Below are positions 1 through 10,340 of a stretch of 64,000 nt of DNA, piece by piece; the first letter of the stretch is position 1, and every line of letters starts with the position of its first letter. This DNA comes from Silurus meridionalis. Lineage: Eukaryota; Chordata; Actinopteri; Siluriformes; Siluridae. Both the position numbers and the translations under genes were made by a program. The DNA lies in NCBI RefSeq assembly GCF_014805685.1, contig NC_060885.1, positions 31,857,132 through 31,921,131 of the forward strand, written 5' to 3'. Under the pieces are notes generated by a model. The model did no database searches. It was not told where the DNA came from and worked only from the letters and a program-made list of their open reading frames with translations.

Positions 1-66
1 GGAATGAAGACATTTTATTAAAGTATGAACAGTTGATTAGAACATATCCTTATCATTATTACATGT

Positions 67-69
<3 letters not shown>

Positions 70-107
<38 letters not shown>
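70..107. repeat. (CA)n dinucleotide microsatellite
   Basis: An uninterrupted CA tract of about 19 units follows a short A run. It is ordinary vertebrate microsatellite DNA and probably length-polymorphic. Confidence 0.95.
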
Positions 108-108
<1 letters not shown>

Positions 109-109
<1 letters not shown>

Positions 110-440
110 AAATACACATCTGTACATCTGCATTATATTACAGATGTATTATAAGTGGGGTCTAGAAATGTAAACTATTTAAATAAGTGTTTCTATTTAT
201 TTCAATGAATTTAATCAATTTAATTGGTGGCAATTTTTTCGATTACTTAATGAAATCGATATAATAAAGTGTATTGCATTAATTTGATTTTTTCATTTTA
301 TTTATGGCATTAAAAAAAATATATATTTTTCAATTTTATATTATTTACCAAAGCAGGCATTTTTTTGGAAAATTGTTTTAAAAATGTAAACTGTTGATGT
401 TCACAAATAATAATGAAAACTGTGTGAAATATGTTTTGCA
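109..440. other. AT-rich spacer, no gene seen
   Basis: Strongly AT-rich sequence with A and T homopolymers. No open frame of note, RNA gene or recognisable repeat was seen here. Confidence 0.6.
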
Positions 441-560
441 TTTCTTACTGTACCGTACTGTACTGTACCCCCTACTGTAGGAAAATTAAACTGAACCGTG
501 ACTTAAAAACCGAGGTACGTAGCGAAATGTGAATTTTGTGTACTGTTACACCCCTAGTGT
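440..560 (-). mobile_element. hAT-like DNA transposon end (relic)
   Basis: The block contains TACTGTACCGTACTGTACTG, then AACTGAACCGTGACTT and AACCGAGGTACGTAGCG. It closes with TGTACTGTTACACCCCTAG. This order of short ACCG/GTAC words ending in a TTACACCCCTA terminus is a pattern I know from non-autonomous hAT-type elements of teleosts. No transposase coding remains. The family name is from memory and not verified. Confidence 0.45.
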
Positions 561-1480
561 GAACCAATATGAAAGGAACCGAAAACAAAGATTTTCAATT
601 GCACATGAGATTTTCATGAATTTTCCAGATTTCTAGATCTTACTGATCCTTCATTTTATTAACCGATAAAACGGAAATTGAAATAGCAAAAGCGGCAGGC
701 TAGTGCTAGCTTCGAAGCCTTAACAGGTTTGGTGTTTTAGGGCTGATTGGAATAGACATCAAACGTTGCATTAAAACAGAGCCTTAGTAGCACAAGAGGG
801 ACTTTCATGGCTTTTTGTGAGCCTTTCACACCGGGAGAGAAACCAGCGGAAGAACAGATGCACATCAAAGCACGATCTCGCCTTTAGACTGCACAAGCTG
901 TTTTTATTGGAATCAGAGAGAGTACGTCTCAAGAGATCAGGCTTCTACAAATAAAAAAGAAAAGAAAAAAGGGGCCGACTCGTTTTATTTTTTCCCGCAA
1001 TATTTCTCAATTGAACGCAAAAGATGTATTAAACGTATATGTTTCTTTTTTCGATAACAAAAAGGTCGAAACGTCGTGCATCGTGCTGCATGATCCAAAA
1101 CGCTGTTTTAATTCTTCGTGCCCAACAGTAAACAAAGAATAGACTTACTCTTGTGTTTGGAACATTCTCAGCGCGAATCTATTACGATCCGCAGAAGCGT
1201 TCAGTCGATAAGCAAAGCACTTTCATGCTTCTCTTAGCAATCACCATCACAATTAAAAGTCAGCAAAGCACAAAATAACTGCAGGATGCGGTGAATTCGG
1301 AGGTTACAGGCACGATTGACCGTCGTTCGGTGTGAAGGGTTACCAGGAAATAGTTCTAGTTAATTATATCGCTGACTAAATAGTAGCTCCCTCAAGACAC
1401 TTCTCAAAGCAGAAGAATATCATTTGAATATTTGTCCTGTGGAAATGATTTCATCAAATGATAAAAATGATTTTATGTCT
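560..1480. other. Unassigned non-coding sequence
   Basis: No long open frame, splice-framed exon or repeat was recognised. Composition is mixed, with moderately GC-rich parts around 830-900 and 1270-1340 and an A-rich tract near 950-975. Single-copy DNA or very old repeat is possible. Confidence 0.5.
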
Positions 1481-1484
1481 CTGA

Positions 1485-1850
1485 ATACGAAGAATTGTGG
1501 CATTTTCCCTAGAATATTTAGGAGACCCGAACTTGTTCCAGTATGACAATGCCCCTGTGGACAAACCAGCTCCAAAATCTGCTTTCCAGTGGTTGAAATG
1601 GAAGATCTCCTACTATAGAGCTCCAACCCTTTTCAACTTGATGAATGAGAACACTGACTGCACCCCAGGCCTCCTCACCCTCACCATTGTGGCTGAATGG
1701 TTATCCACAAATCTTCAAATAATCTAGTGAAACATCTTCCTGGAAGTGTGGAGGTTATTATAAGAGCAAATGGGCACTAAATGTGGAATTGGAAGCTCTG
1801 ATGTCTACAAGCTTTTGGTCATATAGTGTATGTTTCTTGTGTATTGAGGT
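1485..1850 (-). mobile_element. TA-flanked DNA element A, copy 1 (inverted, relic)
   Basis: This copy has the marker order of a short DNA-transposon family seen repeatedly in this window. Read on the plus strand these are GACAATGCCCCTGTG, GGAAGATCTCC, TCCACAAATCTTC, then CATCTTCC-TGGAAG. The same words occur in reverse order and complement at 13605-13990. Termini are eroded. The short frames here are fortuitous. I think it is a non-autonomous Tc1/mariner-like element, because better copies end in TATACACTATA-type sequence next to TA. I do not know its Repbase name. Confidence 0.6.
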
Positions 1851-2056
1851 GGGATTTCCCAATAGCATCATGGCCACTGAGTTTAAGCAAAAACGCTTGA
1901 ATCTTGCAAAAAGGCAGCTTTTCCAAAAGAGATATTGAATTAAATTTATCTGATGATACATTAGAAAAGCATTGAAAAGAAGCCAAAAGGAGTTTAGTAT
2001 AAATCTGGCAAATTTGGCTTAGTTTAACAATATGGCTTCTTCAATTCTTTGTTTTT

Positions 2057-2405
2057 CGGCTGCTCCCTTTAGGGGTCGCGAACATCCGTCTTCATACCAC
2101 CCTGTCCCTGTACATCTGCCTCTTTCAAACCAAATACACTACCTGCATGCCTTCCTTTAGCACACCCATAAACCTCCTCATTGACCTTCTAATTTCCTCC
2201 TGCCTGCTGCCTCCATCCTCAGCATTCTTCTACAATCACAATCACGTCATCTTCAACTACGCTGCCTCCCGTTTTCTTGTCAATGCCACTGTCTCGAAAT
2301 CATACAACGTACTGTAGCAGGTCTCACCACCAGTCTTATAAAAGTTCCCTTTCATTCTTGTAGTTACCCTTCTATAACACTTTATTCCATCCTGATCATT
2401 TTTAC
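2057..2405 (-). mobile_element. RTE-type LINE reverse-transcriptase 3' fragment (broken)
   Basis: Read on the minus strand, this segment matches the end of the reverse-transcriptase ORF of RTE-like non-LTR retrotransposons. That part encodes a stretch like ...VRPAT..GLETVAL, a basic KRRGRP-like segment and a final MIRCGDP-like end. On the plus strand it begins with GGCTGCTCCCTTTAGGGGTC, the complement of the CGACCCC-TAA terminus. A piece is missing near 2240, where the text jumps between two conserved blocks, and frames are broken. It is a dead 5'-truncated copy. A second fragment of the same family lies at 7880-8205 on the other strand. Confidence 0.7.
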
Positions 2406-2409
2406 TCAT

Positions 2410-3160
2410 GAACGTCGGCTCTTTCAAGATAAAAAATCAATTTTTTAACAACAAATATACGACCAGGTGGATGTTAGAAACGGATACTTATTTCTACGTA
2501 ATGCTTTTCCTTGAAAGCGAGAGAGAGAGAAAGAAAGCATTATACAGGCAGCTTATCTAACCTAGAAGTATCTTATATGGAAAGGTTCATTCAGGTTTTT
2601 TCCAGCTAAACGTCCATCAGTTACGTTACACAGTACCTCTTCCCAATCAGATGCACACCTGGACCTTCTACGGTTAAGAAAGTGCTTTTATCATCCCAAA
2701 TCCCAGTATCTACGATCCACACAAAAGCCTCTTTGTGTGAACCTCTCTCCATTCTCTTCCCAGCATTCTCTCCTCTCTTGTTCTTTTTTTCCTACACTAT
2801 GGTGCCGAGTCGAGCAGATTGCCGTACTCACCTCAACCTGACGCAGTCACAATGAGCGCAGGGTTTTAGCGATCGCTTCTGTATTTCACGGCGAAACTTC
2901 TTAAAAAAAACACATTATACACACAGACATGTTTTATTGCAAAGCGGTTCAACTCATACTGTTAATATCCATGCAAATTTTCCACTGATGTTACGGAAGC
3001 CTGCAATCATCAGACAATATGAACTAATTAGCGCCTTTGTGTTCCGCCAAGATATCCTATAACGCGTCTTTAAACGATTTGCGCTCATTGTTTTGTTTGG
3101 GGTTTTTTTCTCAAAAGAATTTCGCACAAAAAAGCAAAAATTCACTTTCGTGAGTCGAAA
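2410..3160. other. Unassigned non-coding sequence
   Basis: Contains a short impure GA/GAAA tract near 2518-2537 and a pyrimidine-rich stretch at 2740-2800. No gene or clear repeat was recognised. Confidence 0.5.
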
Positions 3161-3164
3161 CGGC

Positions 3165-3330
3165 TAAAGCACCTCCAAGAGATCTTCCACTCCAACCACA
3201 TGGAAAGCATAACTTTCCATGCACAGGGGTATTGTTTTGATATGTTTTGATTTGAAGAACAGCTTTGGGTCTCCTAGTTTGAGAAAAGGTAAAATTCCAT
3301 GTTAAAGCATCCAAAGACGTCCTAATCAAT
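3165..3330 (+). mobile_element. DNA element A, copy 2 (partial)
   Basis: GAGATCTTCCACTCCAACCA, a CATGCACAGGGGTATTG block and AAAGACGTCCTAATCAAT match the middle and 3' parts of the element A copy at 13605-13990. The copy stops abruptly where the inverted-repeat element at 3331 begins. Confidence 0.55.
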
Positions 3331-3911
3331 TACCGTAATTTTTGGACTATAAAGCGCACCCATATATAAGCCGCACCCACTGAATTTTACAAATATTTTT
3401 ATTTTTAACATAAATAAGCCGCACCTGTCTACACAGGCTTTAAGGAAAGACACATTACACACGGTTGAACGGGTGTAATGTGGAGCATAGCGGTATTTTG
3501 GGAAAAGCATTTTGGGAAGCGAGCTCTCCCTTCACTCTGACTCAACGCGTTACAACGGCTTGTATCTAAACAGTAGCTGACCAAGAAAGTCATTGTTCAC
3601 TGTCTTCCTCCTTCCTTTCACAACTATTTCTCTCGGGAGTTTATCTTTTGGCATCGTCGTGCGTTTAAAAATCAATCGATGGAAGTTTTTCTCCCGAAGC
3701 CGTGCAGCTCAGAACACAGGTGAGGTTCGTTTTTTCGTTTCCGTTCGGAAATTTCATTGGTCTAATGTTATGGAGTTCAGTTTTTTGGCTTGAAGTTTGT
3801 GAAACCGGGAAAAACCCAGGGAAAATTCATAAATAATCCGCTTTGTTGTTTAAGCCGCGAGGTTCAAAACGTGGGAAAAAAGTAGCAAATTATAGTCTGG
3901 AAAATACGGTA
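3331..3911. mobile_element. Non-autonomous inverted-repeat transposon (MITE), 581 bp
   Basis: The left terminus TACCGTAATTTTTGGACTAT and the right terminus ATAGTCTGGAAAATACGGTA are inverted repeats, matching at 18 of 22 positions over their full length. Both ends coincide with TA, consistent with a TA target. Just inside the left end lies the motif AAGCGCACC-ATATAAGCCGCACC, a signature I know from a widespread teleost MITE whose ends read ACCGTATTTTCCGGACTATA. No transposase is encoded; the 66-codon frame at 3593-3793 is not credible. Confidence 0.75.
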
Positions 3912-3924
3912 TGTGGTAACGGTT

Positions 3925-4165
3925 TGAAGAAGGTGTTCAATAGGGTTGGTGCTCTATAGCAGGAGATATTCCACTCTAATGTGCTCAATGGAAATCCTAT
4001 CTTCATGGAGCTGGCTTTGTGCACTGGGGCATTGTCATGCTGGAACAGGTTTGAATCTTATAGTTCAAGGGAAGGGAAAAATTTCATTCACTCCAAAGAC
4101 AATTGTGCGCCTCCAACGTTGTGGTAACAGTCTGGAGAAGACCCACATATGGTTGGAAAAAAAAT
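3925..4165 (+). mobile_element. DNA element A, copy 3 (partial)
   Basis: GGTGTTCAATAGGGTTGG, GCAGGAGATATTCCACTC, CATGGAGCTGGCTTTGTGCA and GCATTGTCATGCTGGAACAG match the central part of element A. The copy starts mid-element immediately after the MITE. The 145-codon plus frame and 102-codon minus frame over it are accidental. Confidence 0.6.
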
Positions 4166-5390
4166 TGGTGTCCCAATACTTTTGCTCGGGTTCGAATGGT
4201 TTGAGTCTTTCAAAATGTCTCGTACTTGGAACCCCTTTTCTGAAAGGGAAACCTGTTGTACGGCGGCAGGTTGATCCTTTAAGTGTTGCCTTTGCTTCGT
4301 ACGAAGGAGCTCTATTTCTTTCGGAGAACTCAATCACCACCTGTCGTCTTTCAGCAACCAGATACATACTCAATCTGGCTTAAATAAACGAGATGATGTT
4401 TACATGACAAGTGTATTGATGGCAGCACAGGGGGGAAAAAGACAGAACTCAAACTGCAAACGTCACAGAGTCAAGAGCTAGCAGTTTTGACAAGCAACAT
4501 CGGGTCCGCGTCTTAAAAAAAAATATTAAAGCGGTTTTTTTTTTTGCTTCTGTGCCAGAATCCGTCGTTGTTCTCGCGCACGCGTTAGTCGATCCCTGCG
4601 AGATGAAACGCGCACTTCTGAGTCGTGACAATCATAAATCAGTTGTTCAAAGTCGGGACGTGCCTCAGTTCATCAGCGTTTGAGTCAAAAGGATTTCAAT
4701 GCCTCTCCCCCTTCCTCCCCTTTTTCTTCCCCCTGCTTTCATTCTTCATTCCCTGGTCTCAAACATATCTGTCGCTGTCAAACTGTCAGAGCGAGCTCAT
4801 AGCAGCATGGCAGACAAGAGCACCGAGACAATGTCAGGGAAAATAAACATTTATCATTGTTTTTTGTGTGTTTTTTTTTTTTTAAGCACGGTATTGTTTA
4901 GCAACACCACAAGGAACGTCACCGCCGGTTTTACGTTTATTGGTGAAAAAGTTTTCCAGTGCTGACTTTATAGACTTTTTTTCCTGTAAAATTTGAAATC
5001 GGATACAATTTCATCGTCTTTACAATAGCATGCATTTTAATTGTTTGGCTAAAAAAATAAATAAAAATGTAAAAAAGAAAGAAAACCAAATGAACGCACA
5101 CCAGGTGTTCCTTTATGCAAATTTGCCCATTTTGAAACTACTGCCATCTGGAAACACCAGGTAATTTCGAATCACACGAACTACGCTGAAAAAAGGGGGG
5201 ATTATGCTGCCCCCACCTCTTCATAAATTAATTGTGGCTAACAAGCTTACGGTCCTGCTGAGTGCAGACACCCACGAGGCTTATTACTTTCGTTACCGAT
5301 TCATTCACTTCACTCGTTCATCCATCATTGTTTTGAACTTAAGCTAAATGCATGGGCAACTATACGAGACATTAAAGATACATATGAAGC
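4166..5390. other. Unassigned non-coding sequence
   Basis: Includes a pyrimidine-rich stretch (4700-4760), poly-T tracts near 4535 and 4870, and ACACCAGGT repeated at about 5099 and 5155. Overlapping frames at 4088-4373 look like chance. No gene was recognised. Confidence 0.5.
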
Positions 5391-5394
5391 ATGA

Positions 5395-5640
5395 ACCCAT
5401 GCGATACGATACGATTCACCCTGATTACGATACAACACAATGTGATATGATGCGATGGGAGAAACTTGTAGTACTTGATTTCTAACCTAAACCCTAATGG
5501 GTTTTTACCCATGCAATATGTTCAAAACGATGCATCACGATACAAAAGCCAACTCGTATCCGATTCACACTTTTTAAAACCCGATGCATCACATCTTTAC
5601 CTTTCATGCAGACGCACCGATGCGAAATCTTACCATCCCT
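5395..5640. repeat. Degenerate GATACGAT/GATGCATCAC repeat block
   Basis: The segment repeats short words such as GCGATACGATACGATTC, TACGATACAACAC, ACGATGCATCACGATAC and CCGATGCATCAC. This looks like the worn terminal region of a teleost hAT-like DNA element, but no clean inverted ends were found. The 145-codon frame across it has no recognisable domain. Confidence 0.4.
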
Positions 5641-6280
5641 ACTGTTTTGTATTAAAGGCACCCGTTAACTTCCTTACTGCTAAAAATGAATTCAAATTCT
5701 TCCCCCGCAAAAACGCCCTCATTGCCCCCGTCGTAGTGAAATTTCCGATCGTGTCTCCGCTCATCTTTTTCTTCTTCAGACTTTCTTTTTTACGTATCAA
5801 CTCCCGAGGTCGTTTCAAGTTTGTCCACCGTTCACTCTTCATTATCGCTCTTGTTTGCTTGCTTGTACAAATAACTCGTTTATTTTCTTTCCAATGTGGA
5901 CAAACGTGTTGAATGTTATCCAGAATAGGGATTTGACAGAGCAGCTGGGTGGGAGGAGTTAGCGAGGTGTCCTACACGGCTACTGGCTTTCCCTATAAAT
6001 CAGTTTATAGATTATAGGACTCTGTAAGTAAAGATGGAAAGAGTGAAAGAGAGAGAGAAAGAAAAATGTGTGCAGTAGACTGATACATCAAGGGATAAGA
6101 TCATGGATTTGTAGGTATCAGGAGCCAAATCCGGATCAAAAATGTCACCCCCTATTGGCTGACACATATTGTACTGTATGTAAGGAACATTTGCATATCA
6201 AAGTGTCAAGCCATCCCGCCAGGTCATTACGTTTTCTAGCTCGACCTCTGAATTAGGAAGGAAGGTTCCTTATAAATGTT
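5641..6280. other. Unassigned non-coding sequence
   Basis: Pyrimidine-rich to about 5890, then a purine-rich GAAAGAGAGAGAGAAAG stretch at 6041-6065. No gene recognised. Confidence 0.5.
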
Positions 6281-6284
6281 AGTT

Positions 6285-6695
6285 TATTCCTATTAAGTGA
6301 GCAAATGTGGTGAAGAGAAAAACTTCCTGAGATGGTATGTGGAAGAAACTTTGAGAGGAACCAGACTCGATAGAGAACCTCATCCTCATCACTGAATGTT
6401 CATTCAATACATTTCCATCATTGGTGAGATGTTGAGTGACAGGCACTTAAATGCAAAACTGTTCATGCAAACTGCAGTCCTGATCCATTGTAGAAGATTG
6501 TTGATATTAATTACAGTCCAAATCCATTTTTAAAGTTCTTAAATTGCTCAGTAGCTTCATGGATCTTCAGGGTGTTGAGATGAAACAAACGTATACATTT
6601 TTTAGACCCGCTTTATCTCTATAAAACTGCTTTGAGACGATGTCCATTGAAGGGCACTACATAAAAAAAATGAACTGGACTTGAACACTGAATTC
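6285..6695 (+). mobile_element. Non-LTR retrotransposon 3' region (relic)
   Basis: The phrase GAGAGGAACCAGACTCGATA and the terminal block AAAACTGCTTTGAGACGATG followed by a CATTGAAGGGCACTACATAAA-like end match the 3' parts of the copies at 23960-24658 and 48455-49241. The last of these still carries the end of a reverse-transcriptase ORF, so I read this copy as an eroded LINE 3' UTR. No coding sequence is left here. Confidence 0.6.
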
Positions 6696-7224
6696 AAATA
6701 AAACTGTTCACTAAGGAACCTGGAGAACTTAAGAAGGATCAAAAGACTGGCATTGTATCAGGATATGCAAAAACACCCAACAGACCCCACGTTCCTTCGT
6801 ACATCTAAATCTGGGAACTCAACCAAACACTAATAGCGTCATATATTATTCTTGCCCAAGCGACTAGGACATGAGCCAAACATGTTCTAAAATCACGTTC
6901 GGAGCTTTGGATTACGTTCTGGATGTTTTAATAATGTCACCAAGGAGCAATCTTTGCATGGGTATGAATCAGAAATGCGTTCCAGGACATCCCCGAGCGC
7001 CAAATCACCATCAGGTAAACACCCATCACCATTTTGTTGCATAAATCTGAGGCTTGGGGTTCACTGGACTTCACTTCGACCAAGTTCCAGTCATCAAATC
7101 AAGCAAAAGTTGTCATCGGGATTTCCACTGCACTGCACACACACTGGGTCATAAGACTGTGTGCGATCTCCATTCCTGCCAGGACGAATCCTCAACCACA
7201 AAGACACGATCATAACGTATACTA
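6696..7224. other. Unassigned non-coding sequence
   Basis: No gene recognised. The short overlapping frames at 6954-7261 run into the Tc1 terminus and are not credible. Confidence 0.5.
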
Positions 7225-7517
7225 TACACCGACCAGCATAACATTATCACCACCTGTTTGAGCAGTTTGAGCTACAGGAGCTCGTCTGTTGAATCGGATC
7301 ACACGGCCCAGCCTTCGCTCCTCACATGCATACTGACCACTACAAGGAACATCCCATAAGTGCTGCAGTATTGGAGATGCTCTGACCCAGTCGTCTAGAC
7401 GTCAGAATTTCTCAAATTCTGCTCAAATTCTGCTTCTAACATCAACTTTGAGGATAAAATGTTCACTTGTTTGACTAATAGATATACCTCAAGTTAAAGT
7501 TAAGCCTGGTTGGTGTA
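7225..7517 (-). mobile_element. Internally deleted Tc1 transposon, about 293 bp
   Basis: The left end TACACCGACCAGCATAACAT continues into TATCACCACC. The right end GGTTGGTGTA is its complement. Between them, on the minus strand, are remnants of the N-terminal half of a Tc1 transposase: the arginine-rich segment EERRLGRVIRFNRRAPVAQ is readable at about 7262-7325, and a GDAPILQH-like helix-turn-helix part lies upstream. The catalytic DDE domain is absent. A complete Tc1 element would be about 1.6 kb, so most of it was lost while both ends stayed. A single end of a related element is at 30052-30135. Confidence 0.75.
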
Positions 7518-7880
7518 CATCAAGACTATACATGTTATGAATATTGAACATCTCATTTCACAACCAGGGCTGCTGCTAGAACAGCCTTCAAGGTTGTGTA
7601 CAGTCCACTAGGGTTCTTCTAGTGGAATCTTCTCCATGGCTCAGATTTAAGTCTCCAAATTCCAGCAAATGACATTACACTACAACATACACGTTGCCAT
7701 GTAGTGCATCTTTAATGCATCTTTCCACACTATCATCCAGTCTTGGAAATGTAGTTTGAGCTCTTATTTGATCACTCTGTTCCTTAAAGTGGTGAATGTT
7801 GCCTTCATGGTCAGAACCAGTGTCGTTTCAGCCACTACATATCATCTGAATATTTGTCTACAGTGTCTGTAATTGATTCT
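7518..7880. other. Unassigned spacer with small palindrome
   Basis: Holds a short palindrome, TCCACTAGGG-TTCTTCTAGTGGA, at about 7605-7627. Nothing else was recognised. Confidence 0.5.
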
Positions 7881-8205
7881 CAATTACATTGTAATGACTA
7901 AAAGACAGGAAGCAGAGCTGGAGATTGAAGATGGTAGGATTTTTTATCGAGGATGGACAGGAATAGATATGAGTATATTAGAGAGACCTACCGAGCGGGT
8001 AGGATGTTTTTGAGACGAGGCACAAGAGGTGCAATTGAGACGGTTTGATCATGTGGCCTTGACGAGGGACATGGGGTATATATGGGGTTTATGGATGTGC
8101 TGAGGGGAAGACATGCAGATGGTTGGTTTAAAAGAGGTATATTTAGAGGACAAGGAGGTAAGGAGATGTGCGATCCGCTGTAGCGACCCCTAACGGGGGT
8201 AAACA
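7881..8205 (+). mobile_element. RTE-type LINE reverse-transcriptase 3' fragment (broken)
   Basis: The plus strand reads AAAAGACAGGAAGCAGAGCT (a KRQEAELE-like codon run) and TTTATGGATGTGCTGAGGGG (FMDVLRG-like). It ends in GATCCGCTGTAGCGACCCCT, the typical end of the RTE reverse-transcriptase ORF. Frameshifts and stops interrupt it. It is a dead 5'-truncated copy in the opposite orientation to the one at 2057. Confidence 0.7.
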
Positions 8206-8670
8206 GCATATTTTTCCCCATCCAGCAGTGTTTTCTCTGCTTTCGTTCTCTTTACTACAGTGAAACATGAGCCGTGCTTTGTCTTCTGTACATTCCGCAT
8301 TTATCTTCTGGGGCACATGTTCACATACGCAAGCAATGCTTACACACACAAGCACATGTTCACAGATTCGCAAACATAAGGATAAAAATGTGTCATGCAG
8401 CATGATGAGAGTCGGATGACTAATGTGCTTTAACGCTAAACAAACAATTGAAGTTTCCCTACAGAGAGTTTTTGACCATGACCTCTGCCTATGTGACTGT
8501 GCTTTTTCTTTTTTTTTTCTTTTCATCTATTGATGGCGCATTCGCAGGTACAGTAGCTTGCTAAATAATGAGCTTGAAATCCTTATACAATTGTTTAGGA
8601 CTTGATAATGCTTTCTTTGAAACTTATGAATGGCCATTTAGTCAACTTAAAAGCAGCTACAAGGACATCA
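8206..8670. other. Unassigned non-coding sequence
   Basis: A 127-codon minus frame spans 8143-8526 but starts in a T-rich tract and reads into LINE sequence. It shows no domain and I do not call it a gene. Confidence 0.5.
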
Positions 8671-8676
8671 TCAAGC

Positions 8677-9195
8677 GCTAATAATTTACCTACAGATATG
8701 ATATGAACCTACTGAGCTGTGCTAATGATTTACTTATGTATATCATATGAACTTACTGAGCTAGTGCTAATGATTTACTTATGTATATCATATGAACTTA
8801 CTGAGCTAGTGCTAATGATTTACTTATGTATATCATATGAACTTACTGAGCTAGTGCTAATAATTTACTTATGTATATTATATGAACCTACTGAGCTAGT
8901 GCTAATGATTTACTTATGTATATCATATGAACCTTCTGAGATAGTGCTAATAATTTACTTACGGATATGATTTGAACCTACTGAGAAAACACTAATAATT
9001 CACCTATGTATACTTTATAATATATATATGATATCACCTATGTATATGATATAACCCTACTGAGATAGTGCTAATAATTTACTTATGTATATGATAAGAC
9101 CCTACTGTGCTAGCGCTAATAATTCATCTGTGTATATGATATGAACCTACTGCTTTATTGCTAATAATTCAACTACGGAAATGTTAGGAACTGGA
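8677..9195. repeat. 45-bp minisatellite, about 11 units
   Basis: The word GCTAATGATTTACTTATG or a close variant recurs at 8721, 8766, 8811, 8856, 8901 and 8946, exactly 45 bp apart. Diverged units lie at 8677, 8991, 9070, 9114 and 9160. Unit spacing is broken once, around 9000-9060, by an extra AT-rich piece. Central units are nearly identical and outer ones are worn. Because 45 is a multiple of three, one frame stays open (8719-8970) and reads a 15-residue repeat MIYLCISYELTELVL. This is a by-product of the array, not evidence of a protein. Confidence 0.93.
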
Positions 9196-9890
9196 GCTTA
9201 ATTTTCAAGTCTTCTGATGTTATTAATGTGCATGTCACTGACACTGGATCATTTCCTAATTTTCGGACCGGCACCAGAATACAAATTAACGTTCACACAC
9301 CCCTACAGCATCCCTGCCGTGGGAAAACTAGCTCCTAAATGATGCAACATCCGTTTTTTCTCCCATCTCCGACCTTAACCGCTCAAATTCCGGTTGTCAT
9401 GGTGCCATCAGGGACGATTCCCCGGGCGATAGAGGCACCGGCAAGGTGGGCGTGGGGGGTGTTGGTGTGGTGCGGTGCGGTGCGGTGCGCTGAGATCTCG
9501 GCATGTTCTCTCGGCATTCCGTAGCAGGGGTAAAAATCATGTATGCATTCGTATTAATTCCTTTCAGAAGGATTTAGGGTTTGCTTTGCGATTCGTTCCG
9601 GGAGAAGCATCGTGAAAATATATTAAGCGAAATGAAATGAATGTTAAATGAATGTTAAAGATGCTTTCTGAAAAACGAGCTTTAATTGGACGAAAGGCGA
9701 TAAGTGAAAGAGAAAAACGGGGGGCTGAAAAACTCCAGAAAAAGGCTCTTTTGTGAACACCGTGTTCAGGAAAAAGCCACGACTGTTTTCTTATCGCACT
9801 TTCTAAGAGAAGCTAAAAAAAAAAAATTACTAACAAAAAAAAAAATCCTCCCGTTCATGTCGATATTAATAAGCAAAATGTGCTCGTTTC
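9196..9890. other. Unassigned sequence with GTGCG pentamer run
   Basis: A short GTGCG tandem lies at about 9468-9489 in a small GC-rich patch (9400-9500). ACGTTCACACACCCCTAC near 9290 resembles a worn transposon terminus. A runs near 9818 and 9835. No gene recognised. Confidence 0.5.
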
Positions 9891-9894
9891 AAGT

Positions 9895-10045
9895 AGGATC
9901 TCTTGGGCCCTTAAGCAAGGCCCTTAACCCTCAGAGCTTCAGGGGTGACCCTGCAACCTAAAAACATCTTATTAATGTCGCTGGGGTATGCAGAGAGAGA
10001 ATTTCACTGTGCTGTAACATGTATAAAGCACCTTTTTAATAATAC
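9895..10045 (+). mobile_element. tRNA-derived SINE, family I (3' part)
   Basis: CTTGGGCCCTTAAGCAAGGC and CCCTTAACCCTCAGAGCTTC match the body of a tRNA-derived SINE. AGAATTTCACTGTGCTGTAA matches its 3' tail. The tRNA-like head is missing. Fuller copies of the same family lie on the minus strand at 14950-15135 and 29783-29994. Confidence 0.75.
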
Positions 10046-10051
10046 CTTATC

Positions 10052-10080
10052 TTAATAATAATAATAATAATAATTATAAT
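10052..10080. repeat. (TAA)n trinucleotide run
   Basis: An AT-rich TAA/ATA run follows the SINE tail directly, as is common for SINE-associated microsatellites. Confidence 0.8.
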
Positions 10081-10285
10081 GATAATAATTCGAGTTGAAG
10101 TAAACTAGAGAATTCAGAGAAACACAACATGGGCGTTATATGTAAAAAAGGAATTTTCAGGATGGAAAATCAGAAGAGAATTATAATTGTACTCGCTATC
10201 GTGAAATCTTAGCACGCCTGTTTTGTGGTAGGAAGTCTGTTCTTAAACACTCAAGAAACTCCCATTTTTGCAAAAGATACGACTG

Positions 10286-10340
10286 TTTTCTTAATGTTTT
10301 CTTAATGTTTTCTTAATGTTTTCTTAATGTTTTCTTAATT
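10286..10340. repeat. 11-bp tandem repeat, 5 units
   Basis: TTTTCTTAATG occurs at 10286, 10297, 10308 and 10319, with a final variant at 10330. The run abuts the large foldback beginning at 10338. Confidence 0.95.

Noticed and set aside
3946..4383. 145-codon plus frame and overlapping minus frames
   Set aside because: Lies on non-coding element A copy 3 and its flank; other element A copies do not keep the frame.
8719..8970. 83-codon frame with perfect 15-residue repeats
   Set aside because: Produced by the 45-bp minisatellite; no start context, no sequence outside the array.
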